The notes under the pieces: model-generated
The model's input: the letters and a program-made list of their open reading frames with translations, nothing else
Database searches by the model: none
What the model was told of the DNA's origin: nothing
Program-made: the position numbers and the translations under genes
In this document: positions 34,925 to 46,010 of the stretch, one piece after another
Layout of the letters: every line of letters starts with the position of its first letter
How positions within the stretch are numbered: the first letter of the stretch is position 1
Assembly (NCBI RefSeq): GCF_033118175.1
Contig: NC_083685.1
Span: 121,156,501-121,220,500 of the forward strand
Direction: 5' to 3'
Length of the DNA: 64,000 nucleotides
Origin: Dama dama
Taxonomy: Eukaryota > Chordata > Mammalia > Artiodactyla > Cervidae

Positions 34925-35368
34925 ATGCCGGCCGGCCGCGCCGCGCGCACCTGTGCGCTGCTAGCCCTCTGCTTCTTGGGCAGCGGGGCCCAGGATTTCG
35001 GGCCGACGCGCTTCATCTGCACCTCGGTGCCCGTGGACGCCGACATGTGCGCCGCGTCCGTGGCCGCCGGCGGCGCCGAGGAGCTTCGGAGCAATGTGCT
35101 GCAGCTCCGAGAGACCGTGTTGCAGCAGAAGGAGACCATCCTGAGCCAAAAGGAGACCATCCGCGAGCTGACCACCAAGCTGGGTCGCTGCGAGAGCCAG
35201 AGCACCCTGGACGCGAGCGCAGGCGAGGCGCGGACGGGAGGCGGCCGCAAGCAGCCCGGCTCGGGCAAGAACACCATGGGCGACCTGTCTCGGACGCCGG
35301 CCGCTGAGACGCTCAGCCAACTCGGGCAAACTTTGCAGTCGCTCAAAACCCGCCTGGAGAACCTCGAG
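34925..35368 (+). CDS. NPTX1: NPTX1 coding exon 1 (residues 1-148)
   Basis: This exon encodes the signal peptide, the first Cys-containing segment and the first coiled coil, with repeated Leu/Glu/Gln heptads at about residues 55-90. It then encodes a Gly-rich linker and the start of the second coiled coil. It ends in phase 0 after Glu148, directly before the donor GT at 35369. The exon is very GC-rich because it lies inside the CpG island. Confidence 0.96.
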
Positions 35369-38300
35369 GTCCGCGCGCGCCGCTGTTTCCCCTCTGGCTC
35401 ACGCGCCCCTCTGCCCTCCCCCACCTCCATTCCCGACCCTACCTCACACCCCCAACCCGGGTCTCGGCCGGGTGCGGATGCCTGGCTGAGGCCTCCCCAA
35501 GCCTGCGGGCCCCGCGAACGGGCACTAGCCCGAGCTCCCTGCCAGGCTGCCCCCGCAGTCGCCCTGAGGGGACCGCGCCACCGGCCTCCCGGCACGGTCC
35601 CTACTCCACGCGTAACGATATGGTTTCCCCCCCGCCCTTGCACCCCCGCAGCAGTACAGCCGGCTCAATTCCTCCAGCCAGACCAACAGTCTCAAGGATC
35701 TGCTGCAGAGCAAGATCGATGACCTGGAGAGGCAGGTGCTGTCTCGGGTGAACACTCTGGAGGAGGGCAAAGGGGGCCCCAAAAACGACACCGAGGAAAG
35801 AGTCAAGATCGAAAGCGCCCTGACTTCCCTGCACCAGCGGATCAGCGAGCTCGAGAAAGGTAGTGGTCGTGGGGTGGGGTGGGGGGGCTGTCCTTGCATC
35901 CTGTCTCAGCTCCCTGGACCAGTGGGACCCGGCCTCTGGCCCTGGCTTCCTGCATAGCTCAGGTCGGGAGTGTAAAAGCCCTGAGCTCCTCCACCATCTC
36001 TACCTCAGGTTCTCTAGCTGATGTTCCTGGCAGGGCTGGGGTGCCCTGGGCTTGGGACATCTGGGGAAACAGAGTGAGAAAGGGATTGCCTGGGGTTCCC
36101 TCCCTGCTCCCCCGCCACACTCACACACTCACAGGAATTTTTCCAAGTCTGATCTGTTTAATCTTCAGCAACTTTGCACTAGAGCCATGGCTAGACCAAG
36201 TCCTCCCTGGCTAAGAAACCCTGGCTCTAGCCAGTCCCTATCCCCAGCAGAGAGCAGGGCACGGGCTGCGTCTGGGTCCTTCTGGTCCACGGCAGATCTG
36301 GGCCCTGAGCAGGCTTCCTCCCAGTTCCTTGGTGCCCCTGACGTCCTTTAGGGATTTCCAGGTCCCCCCCTCCCCAGCCCTGAGCACACTCCTGTGGTTT
36401 TCTCTTATGAATGACCCAAGCTGAGGCATCTTGCATGCTGCCCCGCTGTTTCAAGTCGCCAACCCCAAGTCCCAGTCTCGCCCTGGGCGCACGGATGAGC
36501 TTGAGAGGCTCAGCCTTGAAGTCGCAGAAATCAAACAAGGTTGTAAAAGGGGAGGCGGGGGGATGCGAGGCTGGGAGCAGGGCCACGTGACCCTTCTCGG
36601 ACTGCAAAGTGTGCTGGATGGATTTAAACAGTGCCATCTTAAGGCACGTTATGTAACTGAAAAACAGATTGGGGAAGGGAGGAGGGAGAAAGAAGGGGGA
36701 GATTGGGGAAATGAAGAGCACCCCCTGGAGAGAGACCAGATCTGCTCCAAGGGCAGGGGGCTGCCAGCCTGAGACAGAAGGGGAACATGGCCAGCCCTGC
36801 TCTGTTCCCTGACATCTGGCTTAGAGGAAGGGGGTGGGGTAGCTGACCCAGTAGGATGCCTTCTAGAAATAAATCTCGGCCTAGAGGGCCGGTTTAGTGC
36901 TAGGCTCCCTGGCAGCACCCCGTGGACACCCTGGAGCTGGTGGGTGTGTGTGCCTGGCTCTGGGCCGGGTGCCCATGCCCACTGCTGGGTTGGAATGTTT
37001 TGACTGGAATCAGACGCACCATGCCCCGGGCATAGCCACAGTGTGTGTGTGATTTGGGAGAGGGCAGACAGGCATTCCCTGGAGATGCTGCCGATGGACG
37101 GGGAGCTGGTGGCTGGGTATAAAGGGGGGCGATGGGGCCTGGAGTGTGATTTTTCAGGAAACACACCGGAAGCTCGCCCTGAGAATGATTGGCATTGTAC
37201 TCAAAGCAGTCACCTTAGGGGAACCTGGCTCTAGGGCCACCTTCGGGCTCCCTGCTGTCCTGCCTTCTCCGCAGGGGCAGACAGAGCTGCTTGAAGAGAC
37301 TCGGAGGGGACAGCTCTCCTTCCTGTGGGGTGGATGGGATTCTGGAAACAGCCTGAGTCCTCGGGATGAATTGGCTGGGTCAGATGAGTGACCAGGGGCT
37401 GCAGTGTGTCCTGGCCTTGAGGGAAGTGTGACGGGCCCCAGGGGCCTGTTCTGAGCAGCAGCCAGCATTGTGGAATCAGGTTGGGCTCCCGGAGGGGCTA
37501 CTCTGAGGGGAGCTGGCCTCTTTCCTGGTGAGGAGACGCCCTTCCTCTGCAGCCGCACCTTTGAGCAAGCATTGCTTTACAGGGTGTGCCCTGACCCACT
37601 CCCTTCCCATGCTCGCTGCCCAGCTCAGGTGCAGATACTCAGAGCCCATTGTATATGGGCTCCCCCATCCCAGCCTGTCCACCGGGGCCACCATGTGGGA
37701 GCCGGACCTGGAGTGAAGAGACTGTGGGCCAGTTCTTTCATTCTGGCTCTGTGCCCTGGGGCAAAGTACTTGACCTCTCTGAGCTTCATTTTCAGCATCT
37801 ACAGAACAGAGAGGAGTCTGCTTTGTCTGCATCACAGAGCCTGGTTGGGGGCAGGGGGGTTGGCAAGCCTGCTTCAGTCCGGGACAGGCGCTTTGTCAAG
37901 GTGCAGGTGTCGGTACTGTGTCCCGTTCTCTCCAGGTCAGAAGGACAACCGCCCTGGAGATAAGTTCCAGCTCACATTCCCACTGCGGACCAACTACATG
38001 TATGCCAAGGTGAAGAAGAGCCTGCCGGAGATGTACGCCTTCACAGTGTGCATGTGGCTCAAGTCTAGTGCAGCGCCGGGGGTGGGCACGCCCTTCTCCT
38101 ATGCCGTGCCCGGCCAGGCCAATGAGCTGGTCCTCATTGAGTGGGGCAACAACCCCATGGAGATCCTCATCAATGACAAGGTAGAGCCCCCACCCTTCCT
38201 TCTGGATTTGCAGGGCAGCAGGGTGAGGCCTCCGGGGCCCCAGTCCATGCCAGTGGCCGGGGCAGGTCTGGGTGGTATGAGATACACAGCCTCGGGTGTT

Positions 38301-40579
38301 ACTGTGGCCCCGAGAGGAGAGCCCCCCAGGCAGGGCTGATGGAGGGGCAGGGTGAGGACTGGGAGAAATGGGGAGGTATACCCTTGCTATTCTCTGTGAA
38401 CACGGGGAAGCTGGAACCCTCCCAGACAGAAGCCTCATAGGTGGGGGTGGAGGAGGAGGATCCAGAGGCCAATCCATCCAGCTGATCAAACCCTGACTTC
38501 CTCCCCCAGCTGGTCTTGGAGCTGACTTTTCTCCCCCATATTTGGGAGACCATAGATGCTGGGGGTGGTGGTAAGGATGCTCCCAGAGAGTCCAAATCAA
38601 TCCTGCTTAGTCCCCTGCCCCTGGGAGGAGGCCAGGTCTGCATGAGCCCTTGGTAGAGGGCACCCTTTCCCTCCAGGGAACCCATCTCCATCTTGGCCCC
38701 CTGCTAGCTGTGGGATTAGCTGTCAGCTCTCCAACTCCCTCATCGCCACGCCAGCTTTGGTAGTTAATGTCTAAAACCTGGACTGAGAATTGGAGTCCAA
38801 GCCTTTGCTCTTGATGCCTTGCCCAGAGAGGGCTGTGCCTTTCTGGGGCTCCATGTTTCCAAGTTAAAAGGATGTGAGGGTTCTTTTGTCAGCTGAAGCA
38901 GCCTCCCCGCCTGAAATGTTAGAGTGGGAGTGAAATTCCAGGTCAGGGGCTGCTCTGAGCGCTAAAAGGCATGGTGCCATCTCCCCTGGCATCTTTCAGA
39001 GTCTCTGTAAAAAGGCTGGGCGGGTTTTAGACCCAGAGGATCTGGCAATTAGAGATGGAGCGTTGGAAGAGAGGAGAGGCCCAGAAAGCAGCAGTGAAGT
39101 CAGCCCCCAGGGGTGGCTCATCAGAGGGCAGGTTTTGTGGACTGGCCTAGAGGGAGGAGGGTGAGTAGGAGTGAGGAGATTGCATATTCAGATCGATCTG
39201 GACAAAGCGTCCCATTTCCTTTGTGATTCTGTGCTCCAACAATGGATGGGCCTGACAGTCCTGAGGGGCAGGTGCTGCAAGAACTCAGTAACAGCTTTTG
39301 ATGTTTACTGTAAATACCTATGACTAGTTGAACTAGTAACTAGTGACGATCATTGATCCTGATGGTGCGCCTTCCCATCATGTCCTGTATGTTGTTCTCC
39401 TGCCCAGGTGGCTAAGCTGCCCTTTGTAATCAATGACGGCAAGTGGCACCACATCTGTATCACCTGGACCACCCGGGACGGGGTCTGGGAAGCCTACCAG
39501 GATGGTACCCAGGGTGGCAACGGCGAGAACCTGGCACCTTATCACCCCATCAAGCCACAAGGCGTGCTGGTGCTGGGCCAGGAGCAGGTACAGGCTGTGG
39601 GGGGAAGGAAGGGGGGGTGGTGGTGGTACTGGCTGCAGGGGGAGGAACCCCAGAACCTGAGACTAGGCCAGAGAAAGGAGAGTGAGGGTGTCGGGAGGGA
39701 GGGGAGAGAGGAGAGAGGCAGCAGGAAGCGAAGTGGGAGGGAGCTGGAGAGGGAAGTGGTTCCCCCTGAGAAGTAGCCGTGGAAGCAAGTGATGCAGCAG
39801 TTTGGGCAAAGTCCCCGCTCTGAGTGGGTGCTTTCAGGAAAGGCAGGCAGGAGGGGGCTCTGTCTCCAGGCTCTCAACAACTGCAGCAATGCTCTTTGGC
39901 ATGGGAAAGCCAATCGTGCACTTAGTGATGCATAATTTATTTCCTGGAAGTGGTTTGTCTCCCATTGGGCACCCAGGAGGGAAAGGCAGGCAGGAGAGCC
40001 CCAGGCCTTCTGTTCTCGTTGGGCGGCTATGGCTGGCAAAGAGTGACATTAGAGTTTCTTGGGGAAAGGCAGGGAGTGTAGGGGAGGCCCCCAGGCCCTG
40101 CTCCTACAGTTGTCCATGGACCCAACTGACACCCTTCCTCAGTGGGCACCTCTCAGGTGCCCCCAGGAGAAACTCTGCATCTAGGGCAGAGGAGGCCAGC
40201 ATCACTGCTGTTCCTGAGCTCCCTGCAGGGGAGGGACTGATGCTGAGACAGATGTGCCCAGAGGTGGGCATGAGAACCGTACCCGCTAGGGAGGCCCTCC
40301 TGATAGGCACCCACCACTCTGACCCCCTCCACCCTCACCCTCTGCTTTTCTCTGAAGGACACTCTGGGTGGCGGGTTTGATGCCACCCAAGCGTTTGTGG
40401 GCGAGCTGGCCCATTTCAACATCTGGGACCGCAAGCTGACCCCAGGGGAGGTGTACAACCTGGCCACCTGCAGCACCAAGGCCCTTTCCGGCAACGTCAT
40501 CGCCTGGGCTGAGTCCCACATCGAGATCTACGGCGGAGCCACCAAGTGGACATTCGAAGCCTGTCGCCAGATCAACTGA
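34925..40579 (+). CDS. NPTX1: Neuronal pentraxin 1 (NPTX1), complete five-exon coding region
   Basis: The spliced CDS joins 34925-35368, 35652-35859, 37936-38180, 39408-39587 and 40358-40579, giving 432 codons plus TGA; this matches the known human length. Every intron is GT-AG. The product is a secreted, calcium-dependent lectin-like protein that forms multimers with NPTX2 and NPTXR and clusters AMPA receptors at excitatory synapses (family knowledge). Visible in the protein: a signal peptide of about 22 residues with a leucine-rich core; a heptad-rich coiled-coil N-terminal half (residues 50-215) split by a Gly/Lys linker; potential N-glycosylation sites Asn154 (NSS) and Asn193 (NDT); and a C-terminal pentraxin domain from about residue 226. 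The pentraxin signature H-x-C-x-T-W-x-T is at 314-321, and Cys256/Cys316 form the expected domain disulfide. The start was chosen for its gcagccATG context, the signal peptide and match to the family N-terminus. No frameshift or premature stop is seen. NPTX2 is excluded because the N-terminus and linker match NPTX1. Confidence 0.97.
35369..35651 (+). other. NPTX1: NPTX1 intron 1 (283 bp)
   Basis: Short GC-rich GT-AG intron, still inside the CpG island. It remains open in the exon 1 frame for all its length, so retention would not stop translation within the intron. Because 283 is not a multiple of 3, retention would shift exon 2 out of frame. Confidence 0.9.
35652..35859 (+). CDS. NPTX1: NPTX1 coding exon 2 (residues 149-218)
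   Basis: This exon encodes most of the second coiled coil and both predicted N-glycosylation sequons (Asn154, Asn193). The acceptor is a tandem CAG-CAG; using the upstream one starts the exon with Gln149, as in the family. The exon ends after the first base of codon 218, with donor GT at 35860. Confidence 0.94.
35860..37935 (+). other. NPTX1: NPTX1 intron 2
   Basis: GT-AG intron of about 2.1 kb with no recognisable exon. It holds one degraded MIR (about 37,715-37,830) and otherwise low-copy sequence. Confidence 0.88.
37715..37830 (+). repeat. MIR fragment in NPTX1 intron 2
   Basis: Contains the MIR core order: a Ctgtg-ccctgggcaa-like block, then acttgacctctctgagcttca, then a degraded 'cctcatctgtaaa' block. 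Old and strongly diverged. Confidence 0.65.
37936..38180 (+). CDS. NPTX1: NPTX1 coding exon 3 (start of pentraxin domain)
   Basis: The exon opens with the two bases completing Gly218, after a ctccag acceptor. It encodes the first beta strands of the pentraxin fold, including Cys256 in a Y-A-F-T-V-C-M-W context. It ends in phase 0 after an N-D-K motif, with donor gtagag at 38181. Confidence 0.96.
38181..39407 (+). other. NPTX1: NPTX1 intron 3
   Basis: GT-AG intron of 1,227 bp. No interspersed repeat or additional exon is recognisable. Confidence 0.88.
39408..39587 (+). CDS. NPTX1: NPTX1 coding exon 4 (pentraxin signature)
   Basis: These 60 codons in phase 0 run from a tgcccag acceptor to a gtacag donor. 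The exon carries the pentraxin signature H-x-C-x-T-W-x-T (about 39450-39473), whose Cys316 pairs with Cys256. It then encodes a Trp/Tyr-rich strand and ends in a Q-E-Q stretch that precedes the calcium-binding loop. Confidence 0.96.
39588..40357 (+). other. NPTX1: NPTX1 intron 4
   Basis: GT-AG intron of 770 bp, purine-rich in its first 180 bases (long G/A runs at about 39,600-39,760). No other feature is recognised. Confidence 0.88.
40358..40579 (+). CDS. NPTX1: NPTX1 coding exon 5 (C-terminus and stop)
   Basis: The exon begins with an Asp-Thr-Leu-Gly-Gly-Gly-Phe-Asp loop typical of long-pentraxin calcium sites. It continues with a G-E-L-A-H-F-N-I-W-D strand and ends with C-R-Q-I-N and TGA at 40577-40579. 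The acceptor is tctgaag, with a pyrimidine-rich tract upstream. Confidence 0.96.
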   Translation, partial: DTLGGGFDATQAFVGELAHFNIWDRKLTPGEVYNLATCSTKALSGNVIAWAESHIEIYGGATKWTFEACRQIN

Positions 40580-41146
40580 GGCCTGGGGCTGGGCTGAGCC
40601 TCCGGGTCCCCGGGTCCCCAGCCCCCGCCCGCCTGCCCCTGCTTGTGCGGTGATGATCCGTCGTTTCTTCTTCTCTCCCTTTCCCCCAGGAATGACTCAA
40701 GGCCATCGTCCTCGCACATGCGCACACGCACACAGCCTGGTTTCGTCCTCATGCACGTGAAGCAGGCCCGGCTCCCATCTGTCGCAGGTGTCCCCACTTC
40801 TCTCTAGGAGCCCGCGCTGTTTCTCAGGCATGCCCCGTTCACCACCAACACTGGCGGCTGAGACATTTTGAAAAATGCACACGTAGGTGAGAGGACCTGT
40901 GTGTGAGTGTGACTGTGTGTGTGTGTCTACAAGGATCTGTCTCTCGGGGGAGGCCTTCTCTTTTAAAATGAGGTATTCCTTTTCTTCTTTCTCTGTGGCT
41001 TTGGGACGTCTCATGACTGGTCTAATCTCTGTACTTGCCAACTTTGGTGGCCGCCTGTGTGCCTTGGGGCTGGTACAACTTCTCCTGCCATGCATTCATC
41101 TTTGTTTGCAAACCTTTTTCAGAGCGACATATCTCTATATTGATAG

Positions 41147-41152
41147 AATAAA
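41147..41152 (+). promoter_or_regulatory. NPTX1: Proximal poly(A) signal AATAAA of NPTX1
   Basis: Canonical AATAAA 570 bases after the stop codon, followed by a T-rich stretch. It would give a short 3'UTR isoform. Use is not shown by sequence alone. Confidence 0.55.
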
Positions 41153-41907
41153 TATCTTTTAGCGCTTTGTTAAAGGCTAGGGACCTCTCCAAGGAGAATT
41201 TGTATTTTGTCATAGAAGTAAATTCTCTCTGAAGGGTTGAAGGCAGACCGTGTCCTGCAATGGCACCACATGCTGGGAGGGGGCAGAGGAGGTGGCACCA
41301 GCCTCAGGAGCCAGGCATCCTGCTGTTGACCTCTGAGGACAGCACTGGGCCTGGGAGGCTGGCCTGCACACCCAGCATAGCCAGCACTGGCCCAGGATCC
41401 CATCTGTGGCCCTCACCCTTCCCACCTCCTCAAACTCCCTTCCAGCGGCCAGCTGGTGACCCCAAGAGAGGAGCATCCCACCCATTGCCCGGGAAGCCAG
41501 GACCTCTGAACCCTTCTCCTTGGCCTCTGGCAGTGGACGACCTGAGGCTTCAATGGGTCAGCTGGAGAACAGACCTTTTAGACCAGGAAAGCCACACTCT
41601 GATTGAGACCCAGCCGCATAAGGCCACAGCCAGTCAATGGGCCAGGTCCATGGTAAATCTGACAGCCATATTCTTTACCCAGGCTGAGGCAAGCCCAGAG
41701 ACCTCTCCGTGGAGAGCTAGGCATGGCCAGGCTGGGGCCTGAAACCCACTCCCCATCTTATAGAGCTCAAGTTCTGATGCAGCCCCCAACCCATCACCAA
41801 CTGGTGACATTGACACCCAATCAGTGTCCAGAAGCTTTGACATTTTTTCTCCCCATGAAAAACTAATGTGTGCGTCTCCTTCTAGTCCTTCCAAGGTGGG
41901 GAGAAAA

Positions 41908-41948
41908 GTGTATGTGTGTGTGTGTGTGCGTGCGTGTGCGTGTGTGTT
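41908..41948 (+). repeat. (GT)n microsatellite in the NPTX1 3'UTR
   Basis: Interrupted GT repeat with GC variants, about 20 dinucleotides. Likely polymorphic. Confidence 0.8.
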
Positions 41949-44228
41949 GAATGAGAGAGAGAAGAAGAGCGCTTAGACAGATCACGCCCAGGGGAGGGTG
42001 AGCTCCCTGCTTTGTTGCACCATCTGGGGGTCGCACACCCAAGGGCCACCTGGACTCTATCACCAAGAGTCTAATTAGCAAAAGGCTGGCAAGTCTTTCT
42101 AGAAATTCTACTGCACTGCCTGGCTCATCTACAGCTGCAGACATTTCTTCAGCAGGAGCAGGTGTTCTGTCTTCTGTTTTTTCCAGAGGCACCTGTCTCC
42201 TTAAACGCAGGTCCGTGTTGTGTCGGAAATCTAGTGCATCTGTGTGTGTCTGTGTTGGTGTTTCTGTGTTGGTGTCTGCGTGGGTGTCTGCACGGTACCC
42301 AGTCACCGTTCTGCAATGCATCACTCTCGTGCCGAGGGTGCGGTCCAGGCACCGGGCTGCGTGTTGTGATTCAACAGTGGCTTTTTTCTGAGACCATTGT
42401 GCTTTGTCAGAGCCTGTCCAGCTGTGGCATCTGTGGATCTGCAGGGGTCTTCTCTGTTTGCATGTTCCTCGGGGCGGTGTGTCCCTTGCTTCCTCATTCT
42501 GGTGTGTGTCCCCTGCATGCATGAACTTCTCTGGTTCTGTGTTGTGTGCCCAATGCCACCCCTTGTTCTGTGACCATCCATGTAGCTATTGAAAATGGCT
42601 GGGTAAGCAAGCCAAGGGTGTCGGAGGAGGTCACGGGAGAGACGGAGTCCCTCTCCCCCTCCCCACTCCCCAAACACACCAAGAAGTATTTTTAACGTGT
42701 AGGTTGAGAACAAGCCTAACATCACCCGTGGTTGGGAGAGAGCGAGAGCTTGGAATCCCCTTCTAGACCAGATCAGCCCCACCCCTCACTTCAGCCATCT
42801 CGGAGCTGTAGGCAAGGCCCAGAGTGTGCTAGGTGCTCTCCTTCGGCACCTCCCACCAGCCCCTGCCGATCTAGCGATCTACCGGACCCCAGACCACCTT
42901 CTGCCCCAGTGGGCGCGGTGGGAGCTGTCCGTTCAGGACCACAAGCCATCCTCTGCCCTAACTAAAGGTGGGCAGAGCACACCTGTGTCCCTTTGGCCTC
43001 CCCTCCCCGACCTGTTCACCCTCCTCACCCCTCCCCTGATGCACCCACGGTGCCAGGGACAGAAGCTGATGTTTAACTCCCTCCCCCGCCCCAACTGGAG
43101 CCTGTGCCAAGCCCCTGGCTCCCTCACTGTGTTAACACTTGGCACTTCGCCAGCCCCGAGAAAGGTAGATGACACAGCCACAAATCTAATCCACATAGTT
43201 TCCATCTACTCCTTAATCTGATTGATGTTCCCTCTTGCACTGAATAATACATGCCTATCTCAGGTAAGCCATTTTATAAAATAAGGAGATAAAAAAGCAC
43301 TGTCGAGACAGTGTTTGCTTTTGCCGAGCTGGTGTCCCACAGCTCCCTGGGTGTCCGAGGCGGCAGAGCTACTGACAGAGGCTCTCCGGGCCCTCGGGGG
43401 CTTAGAGCCCACTTGAATTGTAAGCCTTCTTGCTTTTGATAACACAGTATTATTTCTCTTACTCTAGAAGAAAAAGTTTATTACCAAACAAGAGTATTTT
43501 TATGAAAGAAAAGGACAAACCTATAAATTAACTCAACCTATATTTCCCTTGAAAATACTTTTCAGGCTCCGCCAAAATGTAGAACTGAAAGCATGTATTT
43601 TGGAAGAAAGAGATACATTTTGTATGCTTTCTGTTCCTTTTGTAGATTCACAGTTTATTTTCTAAGACTGCAAAGATCACTTTGTCACCAGCCCTGGGAC
43701 CTGAGACCAAGGGGGTGTCTTGTGGGAGTGAAGGGGAAGGGAGAGGCTGGCATGAGGGTCACAGTTGTTCCAATGAGAGGGTCCACCTGTTCTCAAAGAC
43801 ATTTTGGGGACTGGATGTGCTCTGGTCCTTGATGGTGGTCCCTCTGTCTCAGAGCTGACTTGTCAAATGGAATGAGTAGAGGACTTGATGGTCAGTTCCA
43901 ACCCTGATAGAAGAAACTAGGGTTCTGAATTGTGAACATTAAGAAGATGGTATCCTTTGTAATCTTATGGCAACCAAAACGTGGCTTAAGGCAGTCATGG
44001 TTTCATCTCTTACAACACAGTGTGTAAATTTATTCAACTAATGATGGGAAATGTATCACTTCCATGTACAGTGGACTTAAGTGCCATTTGTTGAAAGGGA
44101 ACAAGTCATTGAGGAGAAAAAAAAAAGCCCAATACTTAGAGTCCCAATTTTGTCTTATTTGCCAAAAAAAAAAAAAAAAAAAAATCAACAATGACAAAGC
44201 AAACCCCCTCTGGTTGATATTGTTACAT

Positions 44229-44236
44229 TGTATATA
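44229..44236 (+). promoter_or_regulatory. NPTX1: Pumilio response element in the NPTX1 3'UTR
   Basis: TGTATATA is an exact match to the Pumilio consensus TGTANATA, located in the AU-rich distal 3'UTR. Only the long isoform would carry it. Functional use is an inference. Confidence 0.45.
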
Positions 44237-44464
44237 CTGTATAATAGGAAAGAGAATTGATGTATCTTACTTTTTCATTATTTGCTAACCAAAGCTGTAC
44301 ATTTTTCATATGATCCGCAGCCTTTTGGGTATCTAATGGGTCAAAACCATGGGACCTGCCACCTCCCATCAGCAGTTCTGGAAATGCACTATTTCTACTG
44401 GTATTCTTGCTTTTTTTTCATTTTCTTGCTGAAATGACATGAATTGTTGAGTTTATTTTTACAC

Positions 44465-44470
44465 AGTAAA
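44465..44470 (+). promoter_or_regulatory. NPTX1: Distal poly(A) signal variant AGTAAA of NPTX1
   Basis: AGTAAA sits at the end of the AT-rich low-copy 3'UTR and is followed about 15-25 bases later by a GT-rich segment, a typical cleavage context. Sequence character changes to GC-rich intergenic DNA immediately after. Confidence 0.6.
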
Positions 44471-45171
44471 GAGTGAAGAAAGACTGTGGTCTCCTTGGAA
44501 TATCTCTTCTTTCCTCAAGCTTGCAAATGTCACCTCAACCTACTGGGCGACCTCAGAGGCCCTCCCAGGATATGCCTGCCTGCCCATTGTCCTGTGCCCC
44601 TCAAAAATCCCGCAGCCACCTGGTGATAGTGGACATCAGGGGTGGGGAGGGGGCCAGCACAATTCACAGGTGCAGCCGACACCAAGGCAGAGAGCGGTGA
44701 AGTGATTCTGCAATGTGTAGAGACCACACTGGGGCCTGGATTTCAGAGCATCTCTGCCCGTTCCTCATCTCATCTGCAGCCCTGCTCCCTCCTGAGCTGA
44801 TGCACTGCCCACTGCACACCTGGCTACAGGTCCCAGGTGGCCTGGGCTTGTCCTTCCAAGCAGCCCAACTCTCCTTTGCCACATCCCTGCTGACCCATCC
44901 TTAGGGTTCCTGGGCTGTTTCCTTGCACTCAAGCAAGACAGCACCCCCAGGTTCACATAACAAGAAGATGGGTGATGTGGGAACCCTGGGCACTGAAAAG
45001 AACTCAGTTCCCTGGCCCCTCATGGACCAAGCTAGCCACTGGATGGACATGGAGCTGTGGAGCTGTTCCCTTCTGTGGGATAAAAGCAATGAGCAGGAGT
45101 CAAAATAGCCTGCCTGGTTGATTGGTCTCCCCCATGCCCCAACACACATGCCTGTGCGTGCACACACACTC

Positions 45172-45204
<33 letters not shown>

Positions 45205-45799
45205 AGTTAACAGATGGGGCCTGGCCAGGACTCAGGATCTGGAGTTTGGTGGGGTGTAAGTGAGCTGCCTATTGCCTGGAGTAGTATGGACAGAGGGGGT
45301 TTGGCCTCAGAGCAGTTGACCACTCACCCTGTTGACCCTGCAGTAGGAACCCCAGTTGGGAGAGAGAAACCCCTGCCAGGCTGAAGACCCTGGGCCTGTT
45401 AGTTGCCCTTGGTGGGCAGTGTCCACCTGAAGGCTGCACACATGTGGCCGGGCCCAGGGTTGTACTCAGTTCCCGCAGCTCCAGCCGACACACCACCTCT
45501 TTGCCTCCCGCTCCCGCAAGTGCATAGTTATGTCTGTAATAACATCACTCTTACATTTCTAATTTCTATGAAAGTGTTCATTCAAAACTTCGGTATTTTT
45601 ACTATCATCAGAAACAAATTACTTTCCCCACTTCTCACACCTGATCTTGGCACACCAAGGACTGAATTTAGGGGCTGTGGAGCAGAGAACAGCAGCTTTA
45701 CAGGGAGACAGCAAGTGGGAGCCTGGAGCAGAGGGACACAGGCTTGGGATTTCAAAGCTGGAGAGGTTCTCCAAAGCCATTGATGGCAACAGCCCATCA

Positions 45800-46010
45800 G
45801 ATGCATGAAAATGTTCTCAGCTTACACACTTCCAATGATAGGGAACTCGCTATCAATAGAGACAGTCTGGCCCACTTTCAAACAGCTCCAGCTGGGAGTT
45901 TTTCTTTTTTATTTTCTATCTTTCATATTTCTTTTCTGTTGTGCCCAGTTCCTTATATTGAGCTGCAGCTTCTATCCATCTGTTTGCACACATGGAGACA
46001 GCCCCCATGT
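45800..46010 (+). repeat. Ancient LINE relic, CR1/L3-like (tentative)
   Basis: 'cacacttccaatgatagggaactcgcta', 'aaacagctccagctgggag' and 'ttccttatattgagctgcagct' resemble an old mammalian repeat 3' end that I associate with L3/CR1. Confidence 0.4.

Larger units (their letters stand above)
32620..35650. promoter_or_regulatory. NPTX1: CpG island spanning the NPTX1 promoter, exon 1 and intron 1
   Basis: The block is strongly G+C-rich with many CpG dinucleotides and runs from about 2.3 kb upstream of the start codon to the end of intron 1. The flanks are CpG-poor. Long open frames on both strands within it are a side effect of GC content. Exact edges need an observed/expected CpG calculation. 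Confidence 0.9.
40580..44485 (+). other. NPTX1: NPTX1 long 3'UTR (inferred extent)
   Basis: Low-copy sequence follows the stop for about 3.9 kb without recognisable ruminant SINE insertions, which is unlike the surrounding intergenic DNA. The distal 900 bases become AT-rich, with a poly-A run at 44,165-44,185 and AU-rich stretches. The length fits my recollection of a human NPTX1 transcript of roughly 5 kb. The end is inferred from the AGTAAA at 44,465. Confidence 0.7.

Noticed and set aside
34441..35643. 400-codon open frame antisense to NPTX1 exon 1
   Set aside because: Shadow of the GC-rich exon and promoter. It crosses exon 1 and intron 1 on the opposite strand and matches no family.
34811..35722. 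NPTX1 frame extended upstream of the ATG and through intron 1
   Set aside because: The extension upstream crosses the inferred 5'UTR, and the intron has clear GT-AG ends; exon 2 continues in a different frame after splicing.
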